64,000 nt of DNA from Neckera pumila. Taxonomy: Eukaryota > Streptophyta > Bryopsida > Hypnales > Neckeraceae. Both the position numbers and the translations under genes were made by a program. How positions within the stretch are numbered: position 1 is the first letter of the stretch; each line of letters begins with the position of its first letter. Location: NCBI GenBank assembly GCA_963969595.1, contig OZ018417.1:16308501-16372500 (forward strand), in the 5' to 3' direction. Below, piece by piece: positions 50,111 through 62,842 of the stretch. The notes under the pieces were generated by a model. The model was not told the DNA's origin and did no database searches. It saw only the letters and a list, made by a program, of their open reading frames with translations.

Positions 50111-52262
50111 TGCAAACAATTTTAAAAAATCTATCAGTCATTGAAAGGCGCTTTCGCATAGGGAGAACCGCCAAGATTTTAAAAAATCGTTATAAAAAGT
50201 AAATTTACTTCATTCTCATCAAGTGCCATAGCTACCAAGAAACATGAACAAATTTCAAAAACCGTTTGAAAAGTAGGTGAAAACTTTAAATACTTAAACA
50301 AATGGAAGAGACTCAAAAAGTCGCTTCCGTGGTGTGAAAAGAACCATTAGTGTATGCTGTTGTTACTTGTTTATAAGATTATTTATAGAAATTTTCAATT
50401 TTTTATGTTATAATGATGGAGGGGTTAAAGTTTATAATATGTACATTATTAAAAAATTGAAGAAATATAAGGTCAAAACAAAAAATCTTACCAAAATACA
50501 TACATTATTTCATGATTGTTGAATTATAAGACCATGACATTAAGGCTTCCTAAAATACATGAATAATTTGAAGTTGTTGAATTATTAAACCATGTTATTA
50601 AGGCTTCTCCTAAACACTTGCATTATTTTGATAGTATATGATTTTCAAGCCTCCACATTAATTTAGCCACATTGCACGTTTATTTGTTCTCATGTTCATG
50701 TAAATTGTTAACATTGGAAATGATGACCTTCTTTTTTCTTATGATTGTTGTGTAGCTTTAGCAAATAATATTAATGAGGAATGTGTTTGGATCAAATTCT
50801 TCTACTGTCCAAGCAAAGTTACAAGCCCAAACTTTCTGCCACTTCCTCGAGATGGTGCTTGAGACTGTTTTCTTTCTTAGTTACGCATTATTCTTCACTT
50901 TTTCTTTCTTTTGCTTCCTCCATCATGCAATGCTTACAATCGCAAGGTATTTCAAGCGCAAAATTAGCAATCTTTAAGGACACAACGATATCTTCGGAAA
51001 GTCAATTGTAGACTACTAATTAGGAAAATGGCTGTGACAAGCTCATCTTTGAAACACGCGTCACCTTGCGTCCATCCATCTTCATAATTAAATCACAATC
51101 ATGTATCAAAATTTCTTGTTTGCAACAACTATTTAAAGATTGTTGTTTCAAGTCAAACCATCTCCAGATCAAAATTATCATTTAAACTCAAAATTTAAAT
51201 TGGTTTAAAGTTTAATTTTGCTTCAAAAATCTAAAAAAAACTATTGAACAACGATGAATGGTGGTACTATACTACCAAACTTGTTACAAATTAATCATAT
51301 TTTAATGAAGTTGAAGGTCTCAAGAGGTCAAATCTTTTTGTCTAAAGGGGTGCATCCGCCTTAGAAACTTAACATCTAGAGAACTCCCCTAACAAAAAAT
51401 TTTGCCACATAGGTAACCATTTCATTTTTTTAGAGACCATTAAGATATTTTAAAATAATTGAATATTTAAACATTCAAGTTAAATAAACTTCATTGTTTT
51501 ATTTAAAATTCAATATAAAGAAGCATAATATTAATGAATTATGTTTATTACATTCTCTTAAATAATCTTTACTGATTGAAACTTTAGAAAATCCAAATGG
51601 AAAGTTTAGAATATTATTATTCTTAAAATTACACATGGAAACTATATAGCATTAATTTCTATTGATTTTATCACACATTTCATTTTCATTTTGTCAAATA
51701 ACTGTTTGACTTTGTATAAGACTATTCTTATGATAACCACAAGATTATAATTATTCTAGATAATAAATTGAAATACAACTTTTAGAAAATTATGTCCAGT
51801 ATGCTATTATTGATTCTATCACATGTTCTATTTTATTCAATTTAATAATTTTTTACTTTCTTCCTATTGTGCACTATTATATTTACTATCATTTTTAATG
51901 CTGTTTTTATTTTTTTATATTATTTGTGAATTTTTTGAAAAAATTTGGGACATAAATTTCAACATTTTTTTGGGATATTTTACTTGAAACTTATCAATAA
52001 TTAAATTTTTTTAAATTTTTATATAAAAAGAATTTTTTTTATATTTTATTGAAGATTATGGAGTCATAATGGTCAATTTTGCAACATCTTATTTTTGTAG
52101 ACAAAAATAGTGTTGAAAATAAAATGCAAAAAATTATAAAAAATAATACCATTTTTTGAATAGTGCTTGCTTTGGCTTTTTATAGAGATACCAAATTGAT
52201 ATTCTCAACCCTCTTAATGGCACTTGAAGTACCAATACTTGAAAAATCATAGTATATGTTGG

Positions 52263-52293
<31 letters not shown>

Positions 52294-53484
52294 GTTTGGT
52301 TTAGTCCACATTGAATATTATCAATTCCTTTTTAAAGTTTATTTTATTTTTATTCAATTTTGAGGTTGTTTAAAATGACAAAAATTTATAGTGTACAACC
52401 AAATTGTCATTTGCACACCAATTTGGAATATTGGTTATGCCATCAACAATACAAGCCTATAAGCATAGAAATGCGAGTAGATGAGTCTTCAGTCTATATA
52501 TGAATAAATATCCTATAACCACTGAATATGCTTAATATAACATAAACAACTCAAATATAGGTATATGAAAAATAAATATCCTATAATCATGGAAGATTTC
52601 TATAATATAGATACTTATAATATAAATGTTTAGACTTCTATACTCATGTGCTCATATTCTTAGGCTCATGTATTAGCCTCCTTAATTCTACACCCGGTTC
52701 TACCATGCAACTTCAAGTCCAATGCCATTGTTTACATTTTGTCAAAAGTCAAATATTCAAATAATAATTTCAATCGTATTAATTGCATGCATCAAACATT
52801 AAATTTGATGAAAAAAAACTAAAAAATCCATCAAACACACTATGATTTTTGGAATACTATATCCGCTTGATAGAAAAACCAACTTAAGATAGTACTCTCA
52901 TGTAAGTTTTTTATTTGATGCATGAAAGAATTATTGTACAATGACTATAATCAAATGTGCTCACAACATTAATAGAATGTTGGTTTGCCTAAACTCAAGC
53001 TTAAGGCAATAAATCATATTTTAGCTGTTTTATAAAAGTAAATATGTATTTTTGGCTTGTTGTAGTAATTCACTTACTTGTAACTTCACTTTATATTTTG
53101 AGGCCACAATTAGTGTTATTGAGCTTGCAACATCTTTGATCAAACGTTCTTTATGCGCTAAATTCTTACAATCTAACCTCTTTGTGTATGTGGTAAAATT
53201 AAAATTGTATAACTTGCTTGATAGGAGTAAAAGAAAATACAACAAATATGCACTATACAATCAATTTAGTCATCATCTATAACACTTTCGATTTGCATCC
53301 ATGATTTGATCTAAGCACATTCATGTTACAAATAGATGGAGTGTTTATGCATAGAGTAAAAATATAGTTGCCTCTCCATCAAGAATGATCATCTTTTAGA
53401 ATGGTCATCTTATAACTTAAAAAAGATTTGAGTTTGAAATTTGATAGGGCCATCAACCATGGTAGCAAATGTTTGGTTGTCAGA
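50111..53484. other. AT-rich spacer, no gene seen
   Basis: Mostly low-complexity A/T. A (TA)n run lies at 52271-52293. Open frames at 50774-51011 and 53030-53282 show no motif. Confidence 0.45.
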
Positions 53485-53705
53485 CACTACAAGAGAATGG
53501 AGTGTTTTAAATGAGTTTTTAAAGATAGTCATAGATATAAGGTTTTAAGTAATGACCTTTGAAGCAATTTTCAGCAAAATTTGACTAGAAAGACATGTAT
53601 TTCTAGTAAAATTTTGCTGAAAATTGCCTTAAAGGTCACACTTAAAATCTTTTGTCTAGGACTATATTTTAAAACGCATTTAAAACGCCCCATTCTCTTG
53701 TAGTG
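53485..53705. mobile_element. CACTA-like foldback MITE
   Basis: 221 bp beginning CACTACAAGAGAATGG and ending with its complement, flanked on both sides by AGA (53482-53484 and 53706-53708). CACTACAAGA termini with a 3 bp target duplication are the hallmark of CACTA (EnSpm/CMC) elements. The whole unit is nearly a palindrome: the centre contains AGCAATTTTCAGCAAAATTT and its inverted partner around a short loop. No coding capacity. Confidence 0.9.
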
Positions 53706-54709
53706 AGAATCGGATTACAAATTTGTTGTTGGTGTGATTTAGATACATTTATTGATGAGATTGTAATTATAATTGCACACAAATGGTGAAATTGGTTGAG
53801 GTAAAAATTCTTAACTTCATACATTATAAATAGTTTGAAGACCACAACTTAGTCATTTAGGGCAATCAATGAATTTAGTTATTGATGAAATCAAGCCTTC
53901 ATTCCAAAACTTGGATTTGTTCTGTGCAAATGGTGCAAATCTAATTCTGTTTAGAAATGATATGTTGTCTTCAATGTATCATAAAATTATCTCATTTATC
54001 TCTAAAGATGTAAAATTGTTGTGAAGTTTTGAAATAATCAAGAAATTAATACAAAATATGTAGATAACCATTGGATTTTCAACTTTTAATGTATATTTTA
54101 TATTATATTATTAAAATATAAGTCCAATTATTTTATCATTCTATTTTTCAAAATATAATTAAAGGCCTAAAGTTTCAAATTTCAATAAAACCTTTCATTA
54201 GGAAAAAATTGAGCCTTCAAAAGGGCTGCTTTTCTTTGAAGAGTTCCCCTCAATGGATTTCACAGCCCCTTAAAGAATAATGGCCATTGTTCATCATCAA
54301 TAATGAACAGTGGCCACAATATTAAAATATTAAAAAATACGAATTAAAAAATTAGAAATATTATTTAAAAAATATTAAATTATAATAATTTAGAAATAGT
54401 AGTCTAACGTAGCACCACTCATACTAGTATCAGATTTGAAATTCTTTAATTTTGTATTTATTTTAATATTAATTTATTTTCAATTTTTTAAATATTTTAA
54501 AAATAATTAAATTTAACTATCATGCATTATTTAGGCCCTCCAGTTTGCTGGTCAAAGTAGATTTTTTTTTCTAGATTTCTAAATCAAGCAATTATGCTTG
54601 ATAGTTGCTTAAAAATGTCTTCAATTTCTAAAGTATATATATATTTAGAAATACATACATATATTTATATACTTATACACACATGAATTTTCATTTATAT
54701 TTGTACTTT

Positions 54710-54744
<35 letters not shown>

Positions 54745-57683
54745 GCGCTTAGGCCTATATATAATTGACAAGTTATTTAGGAATAGACTCTACACTATAG
54801 TTCTATTTTCTTTCATTTTTTTCGTTCACTATTTTGTTCAATACTTGACTTTGCAGATGTATTAAAGACTAAAGAAAATATTCCTATTTCCTAATTTTCT
54901 TTCAGTACTTAACATTCTACATGTATTGGAATATAAAGGAAAAATTTCTATTCCCTATTTTTCTTCAAGACTTGACCTTGCACATATTGAAAAATGAGAT
55001 AAATTTAGAATAATTTATATATCTTTGAGGACAACAAAAATAGCCCATCTGGTTATTTTCTTTATGTCATTTATCCTCTTATTTTGAATTAAAATGACAG
55101 TAAACAATTATGGCTGTAAACTAATATGATCATCTCCATTTCGCATGGAATAATGTCATACTTGATAAATTATTTGTCCAATGATGTTAAATTGATCAAT
55201 TACCTATTATGGTAGTTTAATTAGTCTAATACTGGTCAAATATGGTACACCATCAATGACAATTAAGTTTCTCATAGTTTGCAAAGGCTAATGGGATTAC
55301 CATCTAAAAAATTGAAAAGCCTCCATAGTAACACTGATAGAGTCCCACATGTCACATAGCACTCAAAATCACATGCATTATGATTTGGAGCTGGGATTTG
55401 GTGGCTAATAGCATCCCTTCCACTGGCTCATTTCTAAGGCACAATCAAGGGATGCTTGGCAAGCTGGTTCAATAAGCTTGGCCTGTGTGTCTTCTAAGTG
55501 CCCCACGACAACACTGGAAACCGGATCTACACGGCCTCCAAACTGCCTTCTTATGAATACTGACATGAGAAAGACATTCATTAATAAAAAGGTATCTCAA
55601 AACTTGGAAACAAAGATAAAATAGCCCATACCAAGTCGAAAGCAAGGCTCTTCATTTGGCCGGGTGTTCATCAAATTTACTCATGTCCAACCCTTTTTTG
55701 GCCCTTGCCTTGTATGCTGTGGGGTATGCATTATGGTTGGGCATGGCCATTCCTCAAGTTTGAGCCACTTATTGAGCTGCCGTAGGCATGCTCTAAATCT
55801 CCTAACTAAAAAGGAGTTAATGTCCCTAAGCTGGATTACTGCCTCATGTTTACCACCATGAGAAATCAATTAATGGCTATAATTGATTGAGCCTTGATGC
55901 ACAAACCAACTGAGTCCAATTTTAATTGTAATTTTTCATAAGACAAAGATTATTTGATATGGATTTACTTTGTTATTGAACAAGCGATTTATAATTTTTT
56001 CTGAGGTTCTAACGGATATTTTAAGCAAGAATTGTGTTCAATGTAAAATGTCTGCAACAACATTCAGATGTCTGCAACAATATCTCAAACTTTGTATTGC
56101 TCTCAACTGATCATAACAATTCTTTGGCTCTAAGCTCTGTGTTTGATCATTCTTGCTTTGCTATTTGGACTACATTTTTGCATTATTGTCTGAGTTTTTT
56201 TTGTTAAAGAACAGTAGTTCTTACAAACATAGCTGCAACACAGTCTTTCTTAAGTACTCGGGTTACTAGAAAGTTTATGATTTAGATTCTGACTTTGGTT
56301 TAACTTGGACTATGGATTCCGCATGATTTTTTTTTTTTTTTTTTAGTGTGAAACAATAGCAAGTGATGTTTACACTAAAGACACCTTGTGCATCCTTACT
56401 AACACGCTTTCATAGTTTGTTTTTGAGACGCACATATTCTAGAAGAAAACCGCATTTTAGGTGACATTTTGTGAATTTTTCAGAAGGACTTTAGGTGACA
56501 TAAAAAAAATGTTTCTATTTTTCTTTAGTAATCACGTCTAATATAACATTTGAATCAATTGACAATGGAAACATTTTCCAAAAAACATATATCAATGACC
56601 TAGATAAGCAAATGATAAGAGAGTTTCTAAGAACTGATATCTTTGCTGAAATTAGATTAAGTTGTGTGATGGTGTAGCTGTAGCTTGATGCATAAAAAAG
56701 TAGGCTTAAGAAATGATCTAGCATAAGACGAGATGAAATTAGCAGAATGATGCTCTTGAAAAAGAGGTGCTCTAAAAACATTTTTTTTTTTTTTTAAATT
56801 TTTTTTCTAGCTAGTGTTCTCTGTTGTTCCCTGCTGTCCCAAAGCCACAGCCCCTTTGAGGTTTCATTTTTCTCCTAATGATTTTAAGGATATTTTAGAA
56901 ATTTCAAATGGAGTCAAACTATATTGCATTAGTTATATTTTATTAAATTTTCTCAAATACAAAAAATCATTTTGAATGTCAAACCCAAATTTCATGGCCA
57001 CAAAAGCTAAGAATGCCAAACAATGTTGCAAGATTTGTCAATTTTTGAATCAAATCCCTACACAATCAAAATAATATCTAATTAGACTTGAATTTAACTC
57101 AATGAGATAAATGTCAAATCCCAAAAGCTTTAAAAATAACTAAATGAAATTAATTTATATTTTACTATGAACACAAATTGTTTGAGTATCAATAGAATAT
57201 TGCTTGCCAAAGAGAATGTACACACAAACTATTCACAAGTCTTGACCAATTAGGTGATAACACATGACAATAATTTTTGAAAAATAACACTAAATTTATC
57301 ATATGCTTAGGGTCTTTTTGGCACTTGGGTGACAAAATAATTTAATTTTGGCATTTGGACAATTTGGCAGCTTGCTCGGATTTTCTTGACTTTTGGCACC
57401 TTATTCTTCCTAATTTTTCAACACCCCTCATGATTGCAATAATGTTTTCTTTCCATTCATATGTAAATGTTTTTTGTTTTGTTTTTTTAAATACTCCTAA
57501 ATAAATTTTTGAATATTTAGAATTGGCAACAATAAATTTTCTCAAATTTTTAGAAATACGTATAAATGTTTTGCATATTTAAGAAATGTTCCAATTTTGC
57601 CCAAATTATTTACAAACCTAACCTACACGTATAGTAGGGTACATCACACCCACTACTTTGCTATGACAAGTTACAGCAGGACG
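53706..57683. other. AT-rich spacer, no intact gene
   Basis: (AT)n then (AC)n run at 54711-54743. The minus-strand stretch 55400-55870 has protein-like composition (for example FGGRVDPVSSVVVGHLEDTQ, then CQASLDCALEMSQWKG, in a 58-codon frame) but no family recognised; it may be a captured gene fragment. The rest is low-complexity. Confidence 0.4.
54711..54743. repeat. (AT)n(AC)n microsatellite
   Basis: Nine AT units followed by about seven AC units. Confidence 0.9.
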
Positions 57684-57960
57684 TTAACCCCTAAAGGTAT
57701 GGGGAGTGCATTTGGAGAAAGTAGTCCAAAAAAGGGTGTCTAGTGAGCAAGAAGAGTGTACGGTAATCAAAAACTTTTTGTAAACTTTCAACTATAAGAT
57801 CTTGAACTTATCTTTAGTATTTAGCTACCTACCAAATTTCACTGTAAAATTCTTCAAGGTGTGTGAGATCTAAGGATTCAAAGTTAGAAGTTTTTATTTT
57901 TTCACTGCAGAAATTTCGGGCAGCTGCACTTCAACTGCTGAATTCGACATGTATGCTATT
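57684..57960 (-). mobile_element. TTAA-type element end beside piggyBac remnant
   Basis: Begins TTAACCCCTAAAGG. GATCTTG(A)ACT lies 114 bases in and ATTCAAAGTTAGAA 79 bases further. The copy at 21024 has the same two motifs at 113 and 79 bases, so this is a related end in the same orientation, although most other bases differ. The transposase remnant begins about 1.2 kb further in, with its 3' end towards this terminus. The matching far end was not found in the window. The inner boundary given is arbitrary. Confidence 0.6.
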
Positions 57961-58299
57961 TGATTTTGATGGTTACTCCTTGGATTTGGCTTCTCATACA
58001 AGTTAGAAATATGCTTTAAAAACTTCAAAGCCATTGCCTTTGTGAAACATAACCCAAATTGCATATTTGTAGAGATAGTTTTGGAAAAAACGGTTTACAT
58101 TGGTAGTTTTTGCATGGATAAATTTGTCATTGAAATCACTTCTCCTAAAAAATTTTGAACGGTGGAGACAATGACATATAAGTACTTGACCACAAAGAAT
58201 CATTTTTGCTAGTAAATCTGAAAAGCTAAAGTTTAGGCAAAAAAAAGACTCCCAGCCTTCTGTGCCTGAGATTGTGATGAAGGCAGCCCTCCAATTTTG

Positions 58300-58580
58300 G
58301 GTCACCCTCCATGCCTAGGAAGGGCGATCCTGACAGGGTTGCCTCTAGGCTCCCTCACCCACCCCTCTGTTAGTTCTTGAGGTCCCACCCCAAGTTGCAG
58401 ACCCGCCATCTGCGGCTTCCTGCTCTGCCAATACTGCTTGGCACCTTCCGCCACTTCACCCTCCAGCCATGCCACCTGCCTCTTGTTGAAATTCAGCACG
58501 GAAAATTTGAGTGCCTCCACTTGCCTTTGAAATGGCCAGCATCTGTCTCTACGGGGCCGAATTTAGGAGGTTAGGCCTGG
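58300..58580 (-). other. GC-rich island with open frame, unknown
   Basis: About 280 bp of G+C-rich sequence in AT-rich surroundings. The minus strand is open over 72 codons (58302-58520; LNFNKRQVAWLEGEVAEGAK). Composition suggests captured or inserted sequence. No family recognised. Confidence 0.3.
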
Positions 58581-58768
58581 ATTGGGGAAATTTTTGAAAA
58601 AGGTCAAAAAGAATTAGGGCATGTGCATGGAAAACACATATTAGGAGTAGACTAGAAATTGAAAATGAAATTGTATGCTATGACCTAAAAATTATTGAGA
58701 ATGTCATATGAAAAAGGGGGGGGAGATAAAGTGTATAGTACATTAGGTGCACTTATAATAGATTTTAG

Positions 58769-59035
58769 CCAAAAAAATAGGAAGTAAACAAAGATGTCCC
58801 CAAGAAATGGTCCATGCATTATAAAAGGTTTAGGGAGGAAATTATAGAGTGTGAGCCAATGAAACCTAAATAGAAATGAAGAAAGATGTCACAAAAAATG
58901 GCCCATACATTATAAAAGGTTTAGTGAGAAAATTAAGGAATTTGAGCCAAAAAAAAATAGGAAGTGAAGAAAGATGTCTCTAAAAAATGGCCCATGTATT
59001 ATAAAAGGTTTTGTGAAAAAACTATAGAATTTTTC
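58769..59035. repeat. Three-copy tandem repeat, period about 90
   Basis: Units share AAATAGGAAGT(G)AA, AAGATGTC, AAATGG(C/T)CCAT, ATTATAAAAGGTTT and GAGCC. AAGATGTC recurs at 58791, 58883 and 58971. They lie between the TTAA-type end and the transposase. Confidence 0.85.
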
Positions 59036-59121
59036 AGTAAAAAAGGTATGAAGGTAAGAACAAATATATATTTTGGAAAGCTTATCCATTCAAAGTGTAA
59101 GAAACAAATGTTGAATTCACC

Positions 59122-60819
59122 TTATGCTCTACGGGCACGGTTGGCTCTACTCTGATTTTGGAGGCCATAGTGGTATTCTCCAAAACATCCCCGATTGAGG
59201 CACAAGAAAATCATGTTGCAAGCTCGGCAATAGTAGCTGTAGCTAGGTTTGCAACATACTAGGCACGCACGCCTCAATCAACTCCAAGTTGGCAAGTGGG
59301 GGCGTGGCTCTTCTTCCTCTTCATCCACGGTAGTTCCCTGTCCACGCCAATTATGTACCAAAGCATCCGCCAATTTGACCTTGAATTGGAAGTGAGTAAT
59401 GGATTTACATTGTCGCCGACGTCGACGCAAGGTCCCTAGGTAGATGACGTACATGTTCACCATTGTCGTATCCAATGAAAAGTAAAAGATGCGATGCCAC
59501 CACTTGTGCGACCTCGTTTGGCTAGAGTATGAAGCTCTCAATTGGTCCGCCACATCTACCCCCCTCATGTGTGTGGTATACTCTAGATGGATTGGAGAGG
59601 TTTGAATACAATCCATTGTGGCTCCATTCCTATGTGGAACCGTAGGTACGGGAACACAAGGGAACTTAATAGGCAAAGCATTAGTGGAAATAAGGAGTAC
59701 TGAATGCTTGTCCTTTTACATAACACATGCTATGCCCAACGATTTGTGCATTTGCCATTCTAATGTACCTTAAGGAGAGTGGTCCCAATTTCAAACCCCT
59801 TTCAAGTCACTGGGTAAACCCACCCAATTAGACCTCATCGTGCCGGTAGCATATATTTCTAATGTGGCTAATTCCGTAAACAATCCGACGCTTGAAAAAT
59901 AATTGTCCGCTGCAACAACGTGCCCCTTTCCTTCTTGTCCATTCAATAAACTCATTACCACATTGTGCGCCACATTTGCCTCTCCACAAACCACCAGTGG
60001 TACATCTTATACTCCATTATGGTTGGCCCCGCAATAAATTTTGAAATTGAACACAAATTTGGATATTAAATCCGCTAGACACCAAACCTTGATTTTCCAT
60101 TTCTATGGTTTCTTTGGCATGTATTGCCTAGCCGGACAGTACAAGCCTTTGTATTGTATCATCATTTCGTCAATGATGGGGTATTTGCCTAAACTCCACT
60201 CATGCTTGAAACTATCCCAAATGTCATGTACTAGCCAACGCACATGGTCCATCTTATCACAACTGGGCAAATATCTTTTTCTAGTATACGCGGATGGATT
60301 GGTGACATGTAAACACCTTGTAACTACTTCAAACCTCATGGGCGATAATATGAGCCGCTAAATATGCCTTCAAGGTTCGAACTATCAAAGTCAACCATCC
60401 TTCACCTCCTTGTGTTTTCCCATGCTCATCCGGGGTGGTCGCATACCGATTGTTTCAACCACAATTTTACGCAAAAGAGTGTAAGGCCAAAACAAAGAGA
60501 ACAATTGCATAAATATGAACACTGCACAAAAATCGTTTGCAGGCCCTAGAGCACCTACAAAGACTTCTGGTTTTGGAGAGAATGTGAAATTCGATTGTGA
60601 CCATGTTGAATGGCGATACCTATGTTTTACACTAAGAAGATTGTGCGGGTCACCTCCTTCACTAGAGTCATCCCCCTCATATGCATCCTCACTACTTGAC
60701 AAATTGCTTGAGGTTGGAGCAATGCCATATCCACCTTCATCAAAATCATTGCCTTCCTCATCCATCCCACCCGGTTGTATAGTGGGTATCCTCGTCATCC
60801 GTCCATTCCTACAAATCAT
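59122..60819 (-). pseudogene. piggyBac-type transposase pseudogene
   Basis: One reading frame (about 566 codons) covers the locus. The N-terminal part is acidic (DEEGNDFDEGG, SSSEDAYEGDDSSEGG), followed by the LF...RKIVVET region. Then come RFEVVTRCLHVTN, PIIDEMMIQYKG and RQYMPKKP, and IKVWCLADL with the first catalytic Asp (60070-60072). HVVAADNYFSS holds the second (59905-59907). HMRGVDVADQLRASYSSQTR holds the third pair (59554-59556, 59545-59547), followed by SHKWWHRIFYFSLD. A Cys/His-rich end (RRACLVCC, YYCRAC, LCLNRGCFGEYH) ends at TAA 59122. It is dead: in-frame stops lie at about 59278, 59716, 59770, 59791, 60007 and 60103, and 60345-60393 is scrambled (RTLKAYLAA in another frame, about 30 residues missing). 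All acidic catalytic residues survive. Confidence 0.9.
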
Positions 60820-61193
60820 TATAATGAAATATTATTTCTATTTCTATTTCATAGTTTAGATCCAATCAAACCTCATTTATATCTTTCTTTTCCATTCATT
60901 GACCCCATGCCACATAATATCTAGTTCTACTTCATTGTTGAGACCCCATCAAACATCATGTATATCTTCATTTTCCAAAGTGGACCAAATCAAACATTAT
61001 ATCTATTTTTTTTATCTGTATCAATACTTTTTCTATTTTTATTTTATACATTGAACCATCTACTATAAATCTTCTATTTTTTCTTATCCAATGAAATATT
61101 ATATCAATTTTCAATTATCTTTTGGACCCAATTTGGCCAATTTTTTTTCTTTTGGAGCACAATGAATATTACTTTAATTTTTTTTTATTTTCT
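60820..61193. other. T-rich spacer, diverged flank of tandem repeat
   Basis: Degenerate ACCCCAT/GACCCAAT words and T-rich runs grade into the tandem repeat that starts at 61194. Confidence 0.4.
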
Positions 61194-61530
61194 GAACCCA
61201 ATCTAAAATTATTTCAATTTTAGATGGACCCAATGAAACATCATTTCAATTTTTTTTTAATATTTTGAACCCAATCTAAAATTATTTTCATTTTTCTTGA
61301 ATCCAATGAAATATCATTTCAATTTTTTTTTATGTTCTGAACCCAATCTAAAATTATTTCAATTTTTTTTGGACCCAATGAAATATCATTTCAAATTTTT
61401 TTTATGTTCTGAACCCAATCTAAAACTATTTCAAATTTTTTTGGATAATGAAATATCATTTCAATTTTTTTTTTATGTTCTGAACCCAATCTAAAATAAT
61501 TTCAAATTTTTGGGACCTAATGAAACATTA
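61194..61530. repeat. Tandem repeat, period about 72, 4.6 copies
   Basis: GAACCCAATCTAAAA recurs at 61194, 61267, 61339, 61411 and 61482, alternating with GGACCCAATGAAATATCATT. Diverged copies continue to about 61690. The periodic open frame 61297-61494 is a by-product. Confidence 0.9.
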
Positions 61531-61925
61531 TTTTCAGATTTATCTCAAATTTAGGACCCAATCTAACATTATTTGTAGACTTTTTTCATATTTAGGATCC
61601 AATATTACCTTACAATCATTATTTTTTTTGGAGACCCAATGAAACATAATTTCAAAATTTTTATTCTCAATTTTGACCTGATTTCTATTTATTATTTTTG
61701 CATATGATATCCCAATGTTTCATTTGAGACAGAACCTAACCTTGAATCACTTCCATAACCGGATTGTTAAAAAACAACAACTATGAGTTTAGGTTAGGGA
61801 TTCTCACCTTGCTGATTCCTGGGCAATTCCTTGCGTTGGAGTGCTCCCCTCCTCTGCCCTCCTTCTGTCGTTACCTCCCTTGTCGTTGCTTCCCCTGTCG
61901 TTGCTTGGGGCCGATACCTCCTCTG

Positions 61926-62606
61926 CTATTGTCTGGAACCGTTCCAGCATCGGCGTTCCCCATTTGCTCTCGTTGGCTTCGCCACATGCCATCCCCATCT
62001 CCATTGGATCCCCATCTCCGAGATCAGGAATTCCTGCCATGCATTGTGTAAGCCTTGGATCCGTTCCGTCAAGCAATGGTCAATTGCAAGTTGGACTTCC
62101 TCTCCCTCCCAATTTCCGCCAACTTGAACTTTGTCTCCCTCCCAATTTTTGCCATCGACAATGTCTGGCATCTGTCTCGCCATGTCTCGCCGCGCCCTCT
62201 TCTTCTTCCGCCATTTTTTCTCGTAGAACTTCAATGTATGCTGGAGCTCTTGCGGCCAGCTGAATCCTTTTGTGTAGTATCCAACATCATGATTATCATC
62301 TTTTGATTCTTCTGAATTAGATCCCTCTCTACTAGACTCTTATGGTGGTGCCAAAATTTCCTGTAGCGGCTCCTAGCTTTCGTTTAGATTTGGATCAGGT
62401 GACCCGATCCACATGTCGTCAAGGACATTGGAGTTGTGCTGTGGACTAGTAGGTGGTGTCAAGATTGTGTTGTTGTTACTAGAAGTGTCACTAGATGAGA
62501 GCTCAGAACTAGTGCTACCTTCCTCTACAAGCAGGATGTTCTTCCACAGAATTTGTAGCCTTGCGCTGCGTCGTGGAGGTACATCATCTGAAGCGAGCTG
62601 AAGCAT
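61926..62606 (-). pseudogene. Unknown acidic/basic protein remnant
   Basis: One frame of 227 codons with only two stops (TAG 62373, TAA near 62341). In order it has DDVPPRRSARLQ, a serine-rich acidic stretch (SSELSSSDTSSNNN), another acidic stretch (NSEESKDDNHD), a lysine/arginine cluster (KKWRKKKRARRD), and a tryptophan-rich end. I do not recognise the family. It lies upstream of, and on the same strand as, the piggyBac transposase but in a different frame, so it could be an accessory gene of that element or an unrelated remnant. Confidence 0.4.
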
Positions 62607-62842
62607 CAGAAAAAGAAGTAAGTCATTCTACTCAACATGAAAGTGTGAGCCATACTTTGAGATTGTACATTCACTTGAAATTTTGAGGACAAAGAAAATA
62701 GCTTATCCATTTTTCCTTATGGAATTGAGGGATCCTTGGCATTGTGCGTCAAGCTAGATGTACAAGTTGTAATGTCGATATCAGGCCAGACTTGTTTGTT
62801 TATGAGTAGAAGAATAGCAGGATGAAACAATCTGTGTTTGCA

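Noticed and set aside
61297..61494. 65-codon open frame with repeated KYHF..FLCSEPNLKLF
   Set aside because: A by-product of the 72 bp tandem repeat, whose period is a multiple of three.
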